Shown here piece by piece: positions 1 to 7,901 of a stretch of DNA of 64,000 bases. Within the stretch, counting starts at the first letter, position 1; each line of letters starts with the position of its first letter. The notes under the pieces are model-generated. The model worked only from the letters and a program-made list of their open reading frames with translations. It did not search any database and had not been told where the DNA came from. Origin of the DNA: Streptomyces daqingensis (GTDB lineage Bacteria; Actinomycetota; Actinomycetes; Streptomycetales; Streptomycetaceae); NCBI RefSeq assembly GCF_014645895.1, contig NZ_BMMP01000002.1, positions 1-64,000 on the forward strand, in the 5' to 3' direction. A program made the translations under genes and the position numbers.

Positions 1-125
1 TTGAGCACGGTTCGATCGTCCAACCGTTTCCGCCCACGCAACGACTCGGGCAGCAGCGGGCGCAGGAACTCCCACTCTTCATCGGACAGTTCATGGCGAC
101 GTATCACCCGACCATGATCCACCAC
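1..125 (-). mobile_element. IS5-like transposase, N-terminal part, runs off left edge
   Basis: A GTG at 123-125 opens a minus-strand frame of about 41 residues that leaves the window at position 1. The stretch RRHELSDEEWEFLRPLLPE near residues 9-27 is the usual opening of IS5-type DDE transposases (DUF4096-like region). The catalytic part lies outside the window, so intactness cannot be judged. The frame is closed upstream by TGA. Bases of about 126-150 (ending in a gaagacacggcct-like stretch) probably hold the element's end, immediately against the TAG stop of the next gene. Family assignment is from sequence style only. Confidence 0.7.
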
Positions 126-148
126 ACAAGATCAATTGAAGACACGGC

Positions 149-1195
149 CTAACCCAGGATGCCGCCGAGGAGGCCGCCCAGGAATCCGCCGTCGTGCTCG
201 CCCCCGCCGTCCGAGCCGCCGCTCCCGCCGGAATCGCCGGAGCCGCCGTCCGAGGACGAACCGTCCCCGCCTCCGTCCGTGCCGCTGGGCGACCCCGAGG
301 GCCCTCCGCCGGACGGACCGGGCTCGGACGACCCGCCGCCGTGCGAGGTGCCGCCGGTCGCCCCGCCCGAGGGAGGCGAGGTGGCACCGCCCTGCGCGGG
401 AGGACGGGAGCCGGGGTGCTCCGCGCCGCCGCCCTCGCGGACGCCGCCCGTGCCGCGCTCCTCGCCGGGCTTCGAGGGGGTGCCCGTCAGGGGCGGTTTC
501 CCGGGAGGGGCCACATCGGCGCCCTCCATCGGCTCCGGGCCCCGGTCCCTGTCGGTCGACGCGGGCACCGACGGGTCGCCGCCCTGGGGCACCGGGCCCG
601 AGTTCATCGCGCCGACCGTGAAGACCACGGTGCCCAGCGTCGCCGCGGCGCCGAGTCCGAGGGCGACCCGCCTCCCGCGACGTCCGCCGCGCGGCGCGCC
701 CGGCGTTCCGTCCTCGTCTCCCTCGGCGCCAGCAGGACCGCCCGGAACCGGCCCGTCGGACGCCGACGCACCGGTGTGCGGGGACCCGGCATCGCCGTCG
801 CGTCCCGGCGGAGTCTCTGCTGCCGCCCCGGAGGCGGGTTCGCCGCCGCTCTCCGACGCGGGCTCCGCTCCTTCCCCTGACGCGGCGCCCTCTCCCCCGC
901 CGTGCCGCGCTGAGGCGTCCCCGTCGTCACAGTCGTCCGCGTCGTCCGCGGAATCCCCGTCACCCCCGTCGTCCCCGGCTCGGGCGGCGTCCCGGGCCGC
1001 TCCGGCGTCCCCGTCGCCCCCGGCCGCGCCTGCGGGGGCGTCCGCAGGGTCGCCGGACTGGGCGCCGCTCTCATCGGGCCGGTAGGAGTCGAATATCGCG
1101 TCGACCTCCTCCACGGCCGTGCGCGCGCACGAGCATCGTGCGGGCTCGTCCCCCTGTACGCGTGCCCCGCACCCGGAGCACTTCTGTGCTGCCAC
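149..1195 (-). CDS. zinc-ribbon, single-pass membrane protein, paralogue A
   Basis: A 348-residue protein of unknown function. The N-terminus carries a small Cys cluster (C6, C9, C21, C23; CSGCG...CSC) that looks like a zinc ribbon. Next comes a long acidic Asp/Gly/Ala-rich linker, one hydrophobic segment near residues 178-195, and a Gly/Ser/Pro-rich low-complexity tail ending GGLLGGILG. The layout suggests a cytoplasmic ribbon, one membrane pass and a flexible outer tail. The GTG start is supported by GAGGAGG about seven bases upstream, a leader also seen in front of paralogue B at 5133-5933. The TAG stop directly abuts the presumed end of the transposase element. No enzymatic motif is visible, and the function is unknown. 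Confidence 0.75.
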   Translation of the reverse strand: MAAQKCSGCGARVQGDEPARCSCARTAVEEVDAIFDSYRPDESGAQSGDPADAPAGAAGGDGDAGAARDAARAGDDGGDGDSADDADDCDDGDASARHGGGEGAASGEGAEPASESGGEPASGAAAETPPGRDGDAGSPHTGASASDGPVPGGPAGAEGDEDGTPGAPRGGRRGRRVALGLGAAATLGTVVFTVGAMNSGPVPQGGDPSVPASTDRDRGPEPMEGADVAPPGKPPLTGTPSKPGEERGTGGVREGGGAEHPGSRPPAQGGATSPPSGGATGGTSHGGGSSEPGPSGGGPSGSPSGTDGGGDGSSSDGGSGDSGGSGGSDGGGEHDGGFLGGLLGGILG

Positions 1196-1490
1196 GGGCG
1201 GTCCTCCTCAATGGCCACGGTGCGCGTCCTGCCGGCCCCCGGGGCCCGCAGGATCGCCGCATCCGTTCGTCCCTGTCGTCGCGACGTCTCTCGGCGGTCT
1301 GCCGCTCTCAGCCGGTGCCGTTCTCAGCGGTGGTGTGCCGTACGACGGCACCGGCGCAAGAGTGTTCCACGAAGGTAACTGGTTCTCGGCCGTATGTACG
1401 AAGATTCTGTGTCGACGTACGCACAGCCCGCCGCGGTGACCTCGGGCGCACCCGGGGCCACCGCGGCGACTGCATCTCTCCGTCGGGACG

Positions 1491-2054
1491 TCAGTCCGCG
1501 AAGACCTTCGTCCGCTCATCGCCCCGCGTCTCCGCGAGGCCGCCGGCGAAGTTCTCCTCGACCTCCGCCTTCTCCGCGGCGTCGGGGTCGGGGTTGGTGC
1601 ACTCCGGACCCGCGGACGAGCCCGACATCAGGCTGGAGCACGGGCCCGGCTTCATGTCGGGCAGGCCGAGGATGTGCCCCAGCTCGTGGGAGGCGATGCG
1701 CGTCGTGTGGTACCCCTGCTGCACCGCCTCGCGGCCCATGTAGACGATGCCGTTGCCGAGGCTCGTGGTGATGGCGCGGGGCCAGCCGTCGTCGGCGACG
1801 ATGCGCACGTTCGCCTGCTCGCCGGCGCCGGCCGCTTCGAGGCGGACGCCGGTGACGCTTTCGTTCCACACCTGCACGCCGCTCGCCACCGCGTCGGCGA
1901 ACTCCTCCGACCCGCTGGCGTCGTAGGTGAGGACTACCGGCGCGGCGGCTTCGTCCGGTGCTGCCGCCGAAGCGGCGACGGCCTGGCCGCCCAGCATGAC
2001 CACGGCCGTCAACGCCCCGGCGAGGGCCGTTCTTACGAGGTTGCGGACCAACAC
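1491..2054 (-). CDS. snpA: snapalysin-type secreted zinc protease (M7)
   Basis: A 187-residue secreted neutral protease. A signal peptide (Arg-containing start, hydrophobic core, Ala-rich cleavage region near residue 30) precedes a compact metzincin domain. The zinc site HELGHILGLPD occupies residues 123-133, with H123 and H127 as ligands, E124 as base and D133 as the third ligand typical of the M7 family. A Met-turn (LMSG, M143) and two cysteines (C139, C152) that could form the family disulfide follow. The length fits snapalysin precursors. SnpA is usually paired with a divergent LysR regulator. None is present here; the divergent neighbour is a small helical protein and the nearby regulators are AraC types. 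Confidence 0.93.
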   Translation of the reverse strand: MLVRNLVRTALAGALTAVVMLGGQAVAASAAAPDEAAAPVVLTYDASGSEEFADAVASGVQVWNESVTGVRLEAAGAGEQANVRIVADDGWPRAITTSLGNGIVYMGREAVQQGYHTTRIASHELGHILGLPDMKPGPCSSLMSGSSAGPECTNPDPDAAEKAEVEENFAGGLAETRGDERTKVFAD

Positions 2055-2285
2055 ATCAGCCTCCTGGTGGGGGACAGAGCTCTAGTGTTGGCGTGTTCAT
2101 GCCCCACCGGGCCCCGCGGATACCTCGAAACCCAATCTCCGGCGTATTTACGGCAGTTGACGCCCGGCACCTCTCCGCCCGCACGCGCCCCCGAGCCCCT
2201 GCTCCTCCGCCCTCGCGAGCCCGCCGCCCCCGGCCCGGGAACCCGGCGCGGCGGCGCACGGCGCGGAAACCGTAGGCTCGGAGCC

Positions 2286-2582
2286 ATGGTTGACCCGGAG
2301 AAGTCAGAACCCGACGCCCTGTACGCGGACGCGGACCAGGGGGTGCAGGAAGCCCGGCAGCGCGTCCGCGAGGCCGCGGCCGGAACCGACGGCGCCCTGC
2401 TGGAGAGCGCCCTCGACGAGCTGGAAGCGGCGCTCGCGCACCGTGAAGCCGCCCGGCGTCGGCCCCAGGACGACGCCTGGGTCCTGACGGCCCTCGGAGC
2501 GGCGAACGCGCTCGACGCGCAGTTCCACGGTGACGCGGCGACCCTCCCCGAGCAGGACGGCCACGGCACAGCGACCGACTGA
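2286..2582 (+). CDS. small helical protein of unknown function
   Basis: A 98-residue, acidic, Ala/Glu/Asp/Arg-rich protein starting at ATG 2286. It looks wholly alpha-helical, with a run of charged heptad-like residues across residues 15-60 that could form a coiled coil. There is no signal peptide, membrane segment or Cys. It is transcribed away from the snapalysin gene across a 231-base region that must hold both promoters. I recognise no family. GC-skewed codon use and a sharp start support it as a real gene, but the evidence is modest. Confidence 0.6.
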   Translation: MVDPEKSEPDALYADADQGVQEARQRVREAAAGTDGALLESALDELEAALAHREAARRRPQDDAWVLTALGAANALDAQFHGDAATLPEQDGHGTATD

Positions 2583-2691
2583 GGCGACGGACGCCGCGGG
2601 CCCGATCCACCCTCGGGTGAACGCGGTTCGCGGGCTGTGCGGATCCGGGCCGTGCCGTCGGCCGGTCTGGGGCGGCAGGGCCGTGCCCCGC

Positions 2692-3690
2692 TCAGAGCGA
2701 CAGGGTGTCGTGCGGGCCGACCCCGTACACGTCGCGGTAGAGGGCGGCGAAACGCGACGGCTTGGGGAACCCCCATTTCGCGGCCACGGCCGAGACGGTG
2801 GCGTCGCCGTTCTCGCCGTCGGCCTGCAGGAGGTCGAAGTGCGCGCGGTCCAGCCTGACTCCCGTCACACAGCCGAACGGGCTGCGGGAGTGGTGCCGGG
2901 CGAAGGCGATACGGAGCGCGTGAGGGCTCACGCGGGCCGCGCGGGCGATGTCGAGCAGCGTGATGTCGGAGTCCGCGCGCTCCTCGATGAACGCGACGGC
3001 ACGGCGGACGGCGCCCGGCGTCGCGTCGCTGCCGTCCCTCGAAGTGGGCTCCGCAGAACCCGAGTTGGGGAACGCCGCGAGCGCGCTCTCCGCGAGGGCA
3101 CGTGCCATGTTCCCGATGACGAGGGGTTCGCTCATCGCCTGCGGGTTCACGGCCAGGACGTCCCGCACGTGGGCGACGGCGCCGCGCCAGCGGTCCGCCA
3201 GACCGGGCGACGCCGGACGCATGCCGGTGAAGCGCAGGGACTCGGACCGGCCGCCCTCGGGGAGCGTCGCGTTGCGCTCCAGAGCCGGCTGCCCCAGGAC
3301 GACGGAGTCGAACTCCAGCTGGTGCGCCAGTGCGGTGAAGGGTCGGTCCGGGGGTGAGATCGCCGCGATCTCGCCCGGCCCGACACGCTCGCCGCCGTCC
3401 GGCCACCGGTGCTCCACCCAGCCCGTCCTCGGCTCGACCACCGCGAGGCACCCCAGGGGCTCGGCGTCGTAGCGGGTCTCCATGGAGAGCGTGACGTCGT
3501 CCAGGCAGAACGAGCCGTAGTCGAATCGCGCGTGCCTGACGAGCTGCCTGCGCGCACTGCCCCTCATCCGCAGGCTGGTGCCGTAGGCCGCGTTCATGAA
3601 GTCGCGCGCGACGTCGACGTCGGAGGTCTCGAACACGCGCTGCACGGGCGGCCGCTTCCGTGCCGGCGTCTCTTCCGTGGCGTCGTCCAT
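2692..3690 (-). CDS. AraC-family transcriptional regulator, tandem copy 1
   Basis: A 332-residue regulator. Residues about 20-200 form an AraC_binding_2-like cupin sensor domain, beginning after FETSDVDVARDFMNAAYG. The last 100 residues are the double helix-turn-helix DNA-binding domain (LLDIARAARVSPHALRIAF, then VSAVAAKWGFPKPSRFAALY and a VYGVGP end typical of the family). It lies 20 bases downstream of a homologous AraC gene on the same strand, so the two are probably co-transcribed. The ligand is unknown. No target operator is evident; divergent or neighbouring genes such as snapalysin or the zinc-ribbon paralogues are candidates by position only. Confidence 0.9.
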   Translation of the reverse strand: MDDATEETPARKRPPVQRVFETSDVDVARDFMNAAYGTSLRMRGSARRQLVRHARFDYGSFCLDDVTLSMETRYDAEPLGCLAVVEPRTGWVEHRWPDGGERVGPGEIAAISPPDRPFTALAHQLEFDSVVLGQPALERNATLPEGGRSESLRFTGMRPASPGLADRWRGAVAHVRDVLAVNPQAMSEPLVIGNMARALAESALAAFPNSGSAEPTSRDGSDATPGAVRRAVAFIEERADSDITLLDIARAARVSPHALRIAFARHHSRSPFGCVTGVRLDRAHFDLLQADGENGDATVSAVAAKWGFPKPSRFAALYRDVYGVGPHDTLSL

Positions 3691-3710
3691 GGGCTTCTCG
3701 CAGCGGGAGG

Positions 3711-4679
3711 TCAGGTGTGCAGGGTGTGGCCGGGGGGCCGTCCGTACACGTCGTGGTAGTGGGCGGCGAACGCTCCGGACTGCGGGAACCCCCAGCGCGT
3801 CGCGATGTGGGGGACGCTCGCGCCGCTGGCGGGGTCGGTCGACTCCAGGTCGCGGTGGGCCCGTTCGAGACGCACGCGGCGCAGGTAGCCGAGCGGCGAC
3901 GTGCCGTGATGCAGCGGGAAGGCGGCTTCGAGCGCACCGGGGGACGTCGCCGCCGCTGCCGCGATGTCGGACAGCCCGACGGGCCGGTCGGCGTTCGCCT
4001 CGATGAACTCGACCGCCTTGCGGACGGCGGCCGGGGAGGCATGGCCGGGACCGGGGTGGTAGTCCGCCGTCATCGTCGTGTTGGGGAACGCCTTGACGGC
4101 CGCGGAAGCGAGCAGGTCGAGCGTCTGGGCACGTGCCAGCGGCGAGGAGAGGGGGCTGTGGGGCGTCTCCAGCTGGTGGCTGACGTATCCGACCGTGGAC
4201 CGCCAGTACCTGTCCATCGCCGGTGAGACGGGGCTGGTGCCGAGGAAGCGCACCCCTCCGCCGCCGGGGGCGGCCGCCCTCTCCACCGCCTCCGGGGGCA
4301 CGGACAGGATCTCCGCGCGGAGGCGGTCCCAGGCGAGACGGACGGGGACGCCCACCGGGTAGAGGGCCGTGTCACCGATCCTCAGCCGGGCCTCCTGGTC
4401 GTTCGACGCGACGCCGAAGGTGCCGCCGGTGACGAAGATGAACATCAGGCCGTCGGTGCCTGCGTAGTCGACGCTCATGTCCATCGTGTGGACCACATGG
4501 TCGAGGCTTATCCCGCCGGCGCTCGTACGCCGGAAACTGAAGGTGAAGTCCTCCGCGCCCCTGCCGCTCTGCCGGCAGTCGCCGTACACGCTCTTCGTCA
4601 CGGATTCCGCGGTCTTCGGATCCGACGTACCGAATTCGAAGTGCTCCACCTCGAGGGACTGCTCGGTGCCTTCCGTCAT
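3711..4679 (-). CDS. AraC-family transcriptional regulator, tandem copy 2
   Basis: A 322-residue AraC regulator with the same layout as its downstream neighbour: an AraC_binding_2-like sensor half (from FEFGTSDPKTAESVTKSVYG) and a C-terminal double HTH (LSDIAAAAATSPGALEAAF; IATRWGFPQSGAFAAHYHD, VYGRPP). I place the start at ATG 4677-4679 because GGAGG lies six bases before it. A GTG four codons earlier would overlap that ribosome site. It is the first gene of a probable two-gene unit. The two proteins are clearly related in both halves, indicating a local duplication followed by divergence of the sensor domain. Confidence 0.9.
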   Translation of the reverse strand: MTEGTEQSLEVEHFEFGTSDPKTAESVTKSVYGDCRQSGRGAEDFTFSFRRTSAGGISLDHVVHTMDMSVDYAGTDGLMFIFVTGGTFGVASNDQEARLRIGDTALYPVGVPVRLAWDRLRAEILSVPPEAVERAAAPGGGGVRFLGTSPVSPAMDRYWRSTVGYVSHQLETPHSPLSSPLARAQTLDLLASAAVKAFPNTTMTADYHPGPGHASPAAVRKAVEFIEANADRPVGLSDIAAAAATSPGALEAAFPLHHGTSPLGYLRRVRLERAHRDLESTDPASGASVPHIATRWGFPQSGAFAAHYHDVYGRPPGHTLHT

Positions 4680-5047
4680 CAGTGCCTCCACGGAGTGGTG
4701 GCTCGGATCTCCCCGGTCCTCCTCCGACCGTACTCCTCGCCCGGGCGGGGGCGGCCCGCCATGATCGCCGTTCCAGGGGACACCACGATCCGGCCCTCGG
4801 GCCTGTGTGGGAGACCTGTGTGAGAGAGGCCCGCGGCAGGTGAATGCCGCAGGCCGGAGTGCGGTCCAAGGGGGCGCCGGCGCCGTGCGGCGCCCGGGGC
4901 GGAGACACGGGGGCCGCGGTGCGCGGCTACGGCTCGCGCGGAACCCGCTCGGGTCCTTCCGGTGCGTCAGCCCGAACGCGGCGCGCCACGGTGGCTGCGC
5001 CGCGGCCGGTCGCCGGAGCAGCCGGAGCAGGAGCAGCCGGGCCGACC
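4680..5047. other. intergenic region without recognised gene
   Basis: This stretch separates the AraC promoter side from the heptamer array and holds no convincing coding frame. It must contain the promoter of the AraC pair, directed leftward. Short G/C-rich inverted segments occur, but no long perfect dyad was found by eye. Confidence 0.5.
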
Positions 5048-5138
5048 GTCATCTGTCGGTCGTCAGCCGTCAACTGTCGGTCGTCATCTGTTAGCTGTCA
5101 TCTGTCAGCCGTCGGTCGTCATCTGTCAGCCGTCAGCC
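5048..5138. repeat. thirteen tandem heptamers, GTCNNCY-like
   Basis: From 5048 to 5138 the sequence divides without remainder into 13 heptamers all beginning GT: GTCATCT (5048, 5083, 5097, 5118), GTCGGTC (5055, 5076, 5111), GTCAGCC (5062, 5104, 5125, 5132), GTCAACT (5069) and GTTAGCT (5090). The last unit runs through the TGA stop of paralogue B (5133-5135). The array is a sharp departure from the surrounding sequence. It may be a replication-slippage array, or a protein or RNA binding array at the end of that transcript. Confidence 0.9.
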
Positions 5139-5933
5139 GAGGATGCCGCCGAGCAGCCCGCCCAGGAGCCCGCCCGAGTCCTCCTCGCCACCGCCGCCGT
5201 CCGCACCGCCGTCGCCCTCGGTGCTGCCGCCGTCGGACGCGCCTCCCTCATCCCCGCTCGGGCTGGGCGAGGGGGACTGCGAACCGCCTTCGGACGAACC
5301 CCCGTCGGAGGAACCGCCGTCGGAGGAACCGCCGTCCGAGGTGCCGCCGTCGGACGTCCCTCCGTCCGAACCGCCGCCCGCCGCGCCGTCCGAGGGCGAC
5401 GAGGGGACCTCGGAGGACGGTTCGGCGGAAGACGAGGGCGCCTCCGCCGGCTCCTCCGCGTCCCCGGCTGCTTCCGCCCGGTCGTCCTGCGTGGCGTCGC
5501 TCCGCGAGGGGTCAGGTGAAGCGCCCTTGCCGAAGTCACCGCCGGGGAAGGCCGCGTTGCCCTCCACCGGCCGCGGCAGGACGCCCACGCCGGTCGAGGA
5601 GGGGAAGGGCGACTCGCCATGCTGCGACTGGCCCGAATTCGCCGCCCCCACGACGAAGGCCAGGGTTCCCACCATCGTGGCCATCACGAGACCGAGCGCG
5701 GCTCCCCTGGCGCGCCCGGACCCTCGGAGTCCGCGCTCCTCGCCGCTCTGCACCAGTACGGGCTGCGGCGGCCTGCCCACGATGCGCCAGGACGATCTGG
5801 TCCTGCCCTGCGGCCGGGGTGATCCCTTGAACGCCGCGTCGACCTCGTCCGCCGCGGCGAGCACGCACGAGCAGGGCGACGTTCCGTCGGGCTGTACCTG
5901 CGCCCCGCACCCGGAGCACTCCTGAATAGCCAC
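5133..5933 (-). CDS. zinc-ribbon, single-pass membrane protein, paralogue B
   Basis: A 266-residue paralogue of the protein at 149-1195. The Cys cluster (C6, C9, C21, C23) is at identical positions, followed by a shorter linker, one hydrophobic segment near residues 80-100 (LGLVMATMVGTLAFVVGA), a Ser/Asp/Gly tail with repeated SDGGSSDGG-like units and the same closing GGLLGGILG. The GTG start at 5931-5933 has GAGGAGG about eight bases upstream, matching the leader of paralogue A; the frame stays open further upstream, but without such a site. The function is unknown. Conservation of both ends and loss of similarity between them suggest that ribbon and tail are the working parts. Confidence 0.78.
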   Translation of the reverse strand: MAIQECSGCGAQVQPDGTSPCSCVLAAADEVDAAFKGSPRPQGRTRSSWRIVGRPPQPVLVQSGEERGLRGSGRARGAALGLVMATMVGTLAFVVGAANSGQSQHGESPFPSSTGVGVLPRPVEGNAAFPGGDFGKGASPDPSRSDATQDDRAEAAGDAEEPAEAPSSSAEPSSEVPSSPSDGAAGGGSDGGTSDGGTSDGGSSDGGSSDGGSSEGGSQSPSPSPSGDEGGASDGGSTEGDGGADGGGGEEDSGGLLGGLLGGILG

Positions 5934-6776
5934 GGGCCGTCCTCCTCGGTGGAGAGGCGTCGCGCCGCTCGGCGAGAGCCATCTGGTCAGGACGGGCTCA
6001 TGCGGACGCTGTCGCAGCCGTCGCGGCATTCCCCCGAGTGCCGTCCGCACGCCCCCGTCGACGCGCGGTCGTCCGAGCATGACCGTAGCGGTTTTCGATT
6101 GTATGCAGGGCAATTTCAGCGGCCGGAAGGAGAATCTCGGCGAAATTGTGCAGCTGCATTAGCAGAATTCGGCCGGTGCTCACGCCTGAAGGGGAGTCAG
6201 TCGATCATCCGAGGCCGGAACAGCCGCGCGCCGAGGGGCCAGACGGCCCCTCGGCCAGGGAAAGATCGTTGATCCCCGCACCCCCGCTCACCCCTCGCCG
6301 CGCCCTCGCGGGGACCCGAGGAAGGGGAGCGGCTGCGTCCGTTCCCGACCGCACTGCCCGATCTTCATGACCGCATTCCGGCCAGTGCGCGCGGCGCACC
6401 GATGTCCCGCACTGGCCGGAATTACGCCGTCACAAATTCGATTTCCCGTAAAGGAAGCGGGAAATCCGGGCGGCTCCTGGAGTGGATCAGCCCGGATCAC
6501 CCCCTGACTCCGGACGGCTCGTCCGCCCGCCCCGCGAGGTCTCCGGCGGCGGAACCGGTCCTCCCCACGCGTCGCCTGCCACGGGCCGGACCCCGGCCGT
6601 GGTGTCGCGTGCACCACAACTGCGGTGTGCACGGCCCCTTTCACTGCTACGAAAGGGTGGATGCGTCCCAGCCAGCGACTCCGCGCCCGTGCCCGCGCCG
6701 CCGAGGCCGGCATACGTCCGCGCCCGCCCCTGCCCGCGGACGGCCTCCGCCGGCATCACTCCCCCGGCGCGCGGCG
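5934..6776. other. intergenic region with a long perfect dyad
   Basis: About 840 bases lack a convincing gene. They include the leader of paralogue B, an AT-richer stretch around 6080-6180, and the 15-bp perfect inverted repeat at 6375-6422. The start of the acyltransferase is uncertain, so part of the right end may be coding or leader. Confidence 0.5.
6375..6422. promoter_or_regulatory. perfect 15-bp inverted repeat
   Basis: The left arm attccggccagtgcg (6375-6389) is repeated exactly in reverse complement at 6408-6422 with 18 bases between. No T-run follows on either strand, so it is not a classical terminator. It could be an operator for the downstream acyltransferase or the scar of a mobile element end. 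Confidence 0.6.
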
Positions 6777-7691
6777 GTGAGATCCCGCGCCCGCCCGGAG
6801 GCGGGAGCGGACACCTGGGGGCTGCTGTCCCCCTGCACGCCTCGCTGCGTCACGCCCGCGCCGCACGCCCGCCCGGCCGGAGCGCGGCCGTCTCCAGGAA
6901 CGGTGCTCCGCCGGTACGCCGGGCTCGGCGCCGCCGTCAGCCGTGCTTTCGCCGCGGGGAAGGAGCTCACGGATCCGCCCGTCCTGCGGCGGCACGCGCA
7001 GTCCGTACTGGACGCGCTCGGCGTCGGCCTCGACGCGGCGGCGGGGCCGCTGCGGGTGCCGGGAGCGTCCACCGGCACGCTGATCGTCGCGAACCACGTC
7101 TCCTGGCTCGACGTGGTGGCGGCTCTGGCCGTCGAACCCGTGCCCCTGATCGCCAAGCGCGAGGTCGCCGCGTGGCCCGTCATCGGGACGCTGACCCGCA
7201 GGACCGGCAGCCGGTTCATCGACCGCGGAGCCGTGCGCCGGCTCCCGGAGACCGTGGCGGCCCTGGCCGCCCGTCTCCGGGACGGCGAGTCGATGATGGT
7301 CTTCCCTCAGGGCGCCACCTGGTGCACCGCCCCGGGCGGGCCGTTCCGGCGCGCCACGTTCCAGGCGGCCCTCGACGCCGGGGCACCGGTACGCCCCCTC
7401 GGCATCGACTTCACGCTCGGAGGCGAGTGCAGCACCGCGGCCTCGTACGTCGGCGACGACACCCTCCTCGGCTCGCTGCGGCGTGTCGCCGCCGCCGAAG
7501 GACTCACCGCTCTCGTGCGGCCCTGTCCCCCGCTGTGGCCCGGCGGTCATGACCGCCGCTCGCTGGCGGCCGCCGCGCACGCCGCCGTGTGCGAGGCCGT
7601 GGGGCGTGCGGCGGACCCCGACCACGGACGGGTCGCCTCCGGCCGGGGCCCCGGGTCCGGTCCTTCCTCCGCGCGGTGGGACAGCCGGTAG
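6777..7691 (+). CDS. PlsC-like lysophospholipid acyltransferase
   Basis: A membrane-associated 1-acyl-glycerol-3-phosphate acyltransferase-type enzyme of about 304 residues. Motif I is NHVSWLD (the NHxxxxD catalytic pair), followed by the LIAKREVAAWPVIG block and motif III FPQGATW. The usual Glu of FPEGT is Gln here. The opening SPCTPRCVTP block resembles actinobacterial members of this family. The start is uncertain: I use GTG 6777, the last in-frame start before that block, but its ribosome site is weak and the frame is open to 6402. It ends with TAG just before a strong hairpin and is convergent with the dehydrogenase gene. Confidence 0.8.
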   Translation: MRSRARPEAGADTWGLLSPCTPRCVTPAPHARPAGARPSPGTVLRRYAGLGAAVSRAFAAGKELTDPPVLRRHAQSVLDALGVGLDAAAGPLRVPGASTGTLIVANHVSWLDVVAALAVEPVPLIAKREVAAWPVIGTLTRRTGSRFIDRGAVRRLPETVAALAARLRDGESMMVFPQGATWCTAPGGPFRRATFQAALDAGAPVRPLGIDFTLGGECSTAASYVGDDTLLGSLRRVAAAEGLTALVRPCPPLWPGGHDRRSLAAAAHAAVCEAVGRAADPDHGRVASGRGPGSGPSSARWDSR

Positions 7692-7835
7692 CGGGCCGGG
7701 TACGTGAGCGCCCTCCGCCGCGGCTGCGCGGGTGCCTGCTCTGTGCCGCGCGAGCCCCGCTTCAGGAGCGGCCGGGCCGCCGGGGTGCGGGACGCCGTCA
7801 ACGTGCCGGTCCCGCGGGGCGGTTCCGGTACGGAC

Positions 7836-7877
7836 GGCGCCCCGCCGGGCGTGCCTGAGCACGTCCGGCGGGGCGCC
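7836..7877. terminator. bidirectional hairpin terminator
   Basis: Arms 7836-7854 and 7859-7877 form a 19-bp stem with one G-T wobble and a four-base loop (ctga). It lies between the convergent acyltransferase and dehydrogenase genes and can serve both. Confidence 0.85.
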
Positions 7878-7901
7878 GGTGGTGCGTCCGGGAAAGGCGG
7901 T

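Noticed and set aside
5048..5138. Heptamer array considered as a CRISPR or SARP-binding site
   Set aside because: Units are far too short for CRISPR, with no spacers and no cas genes. SARP boxes usually recur every 11 bases near a -35 region, not every 7 bases at a gene end.
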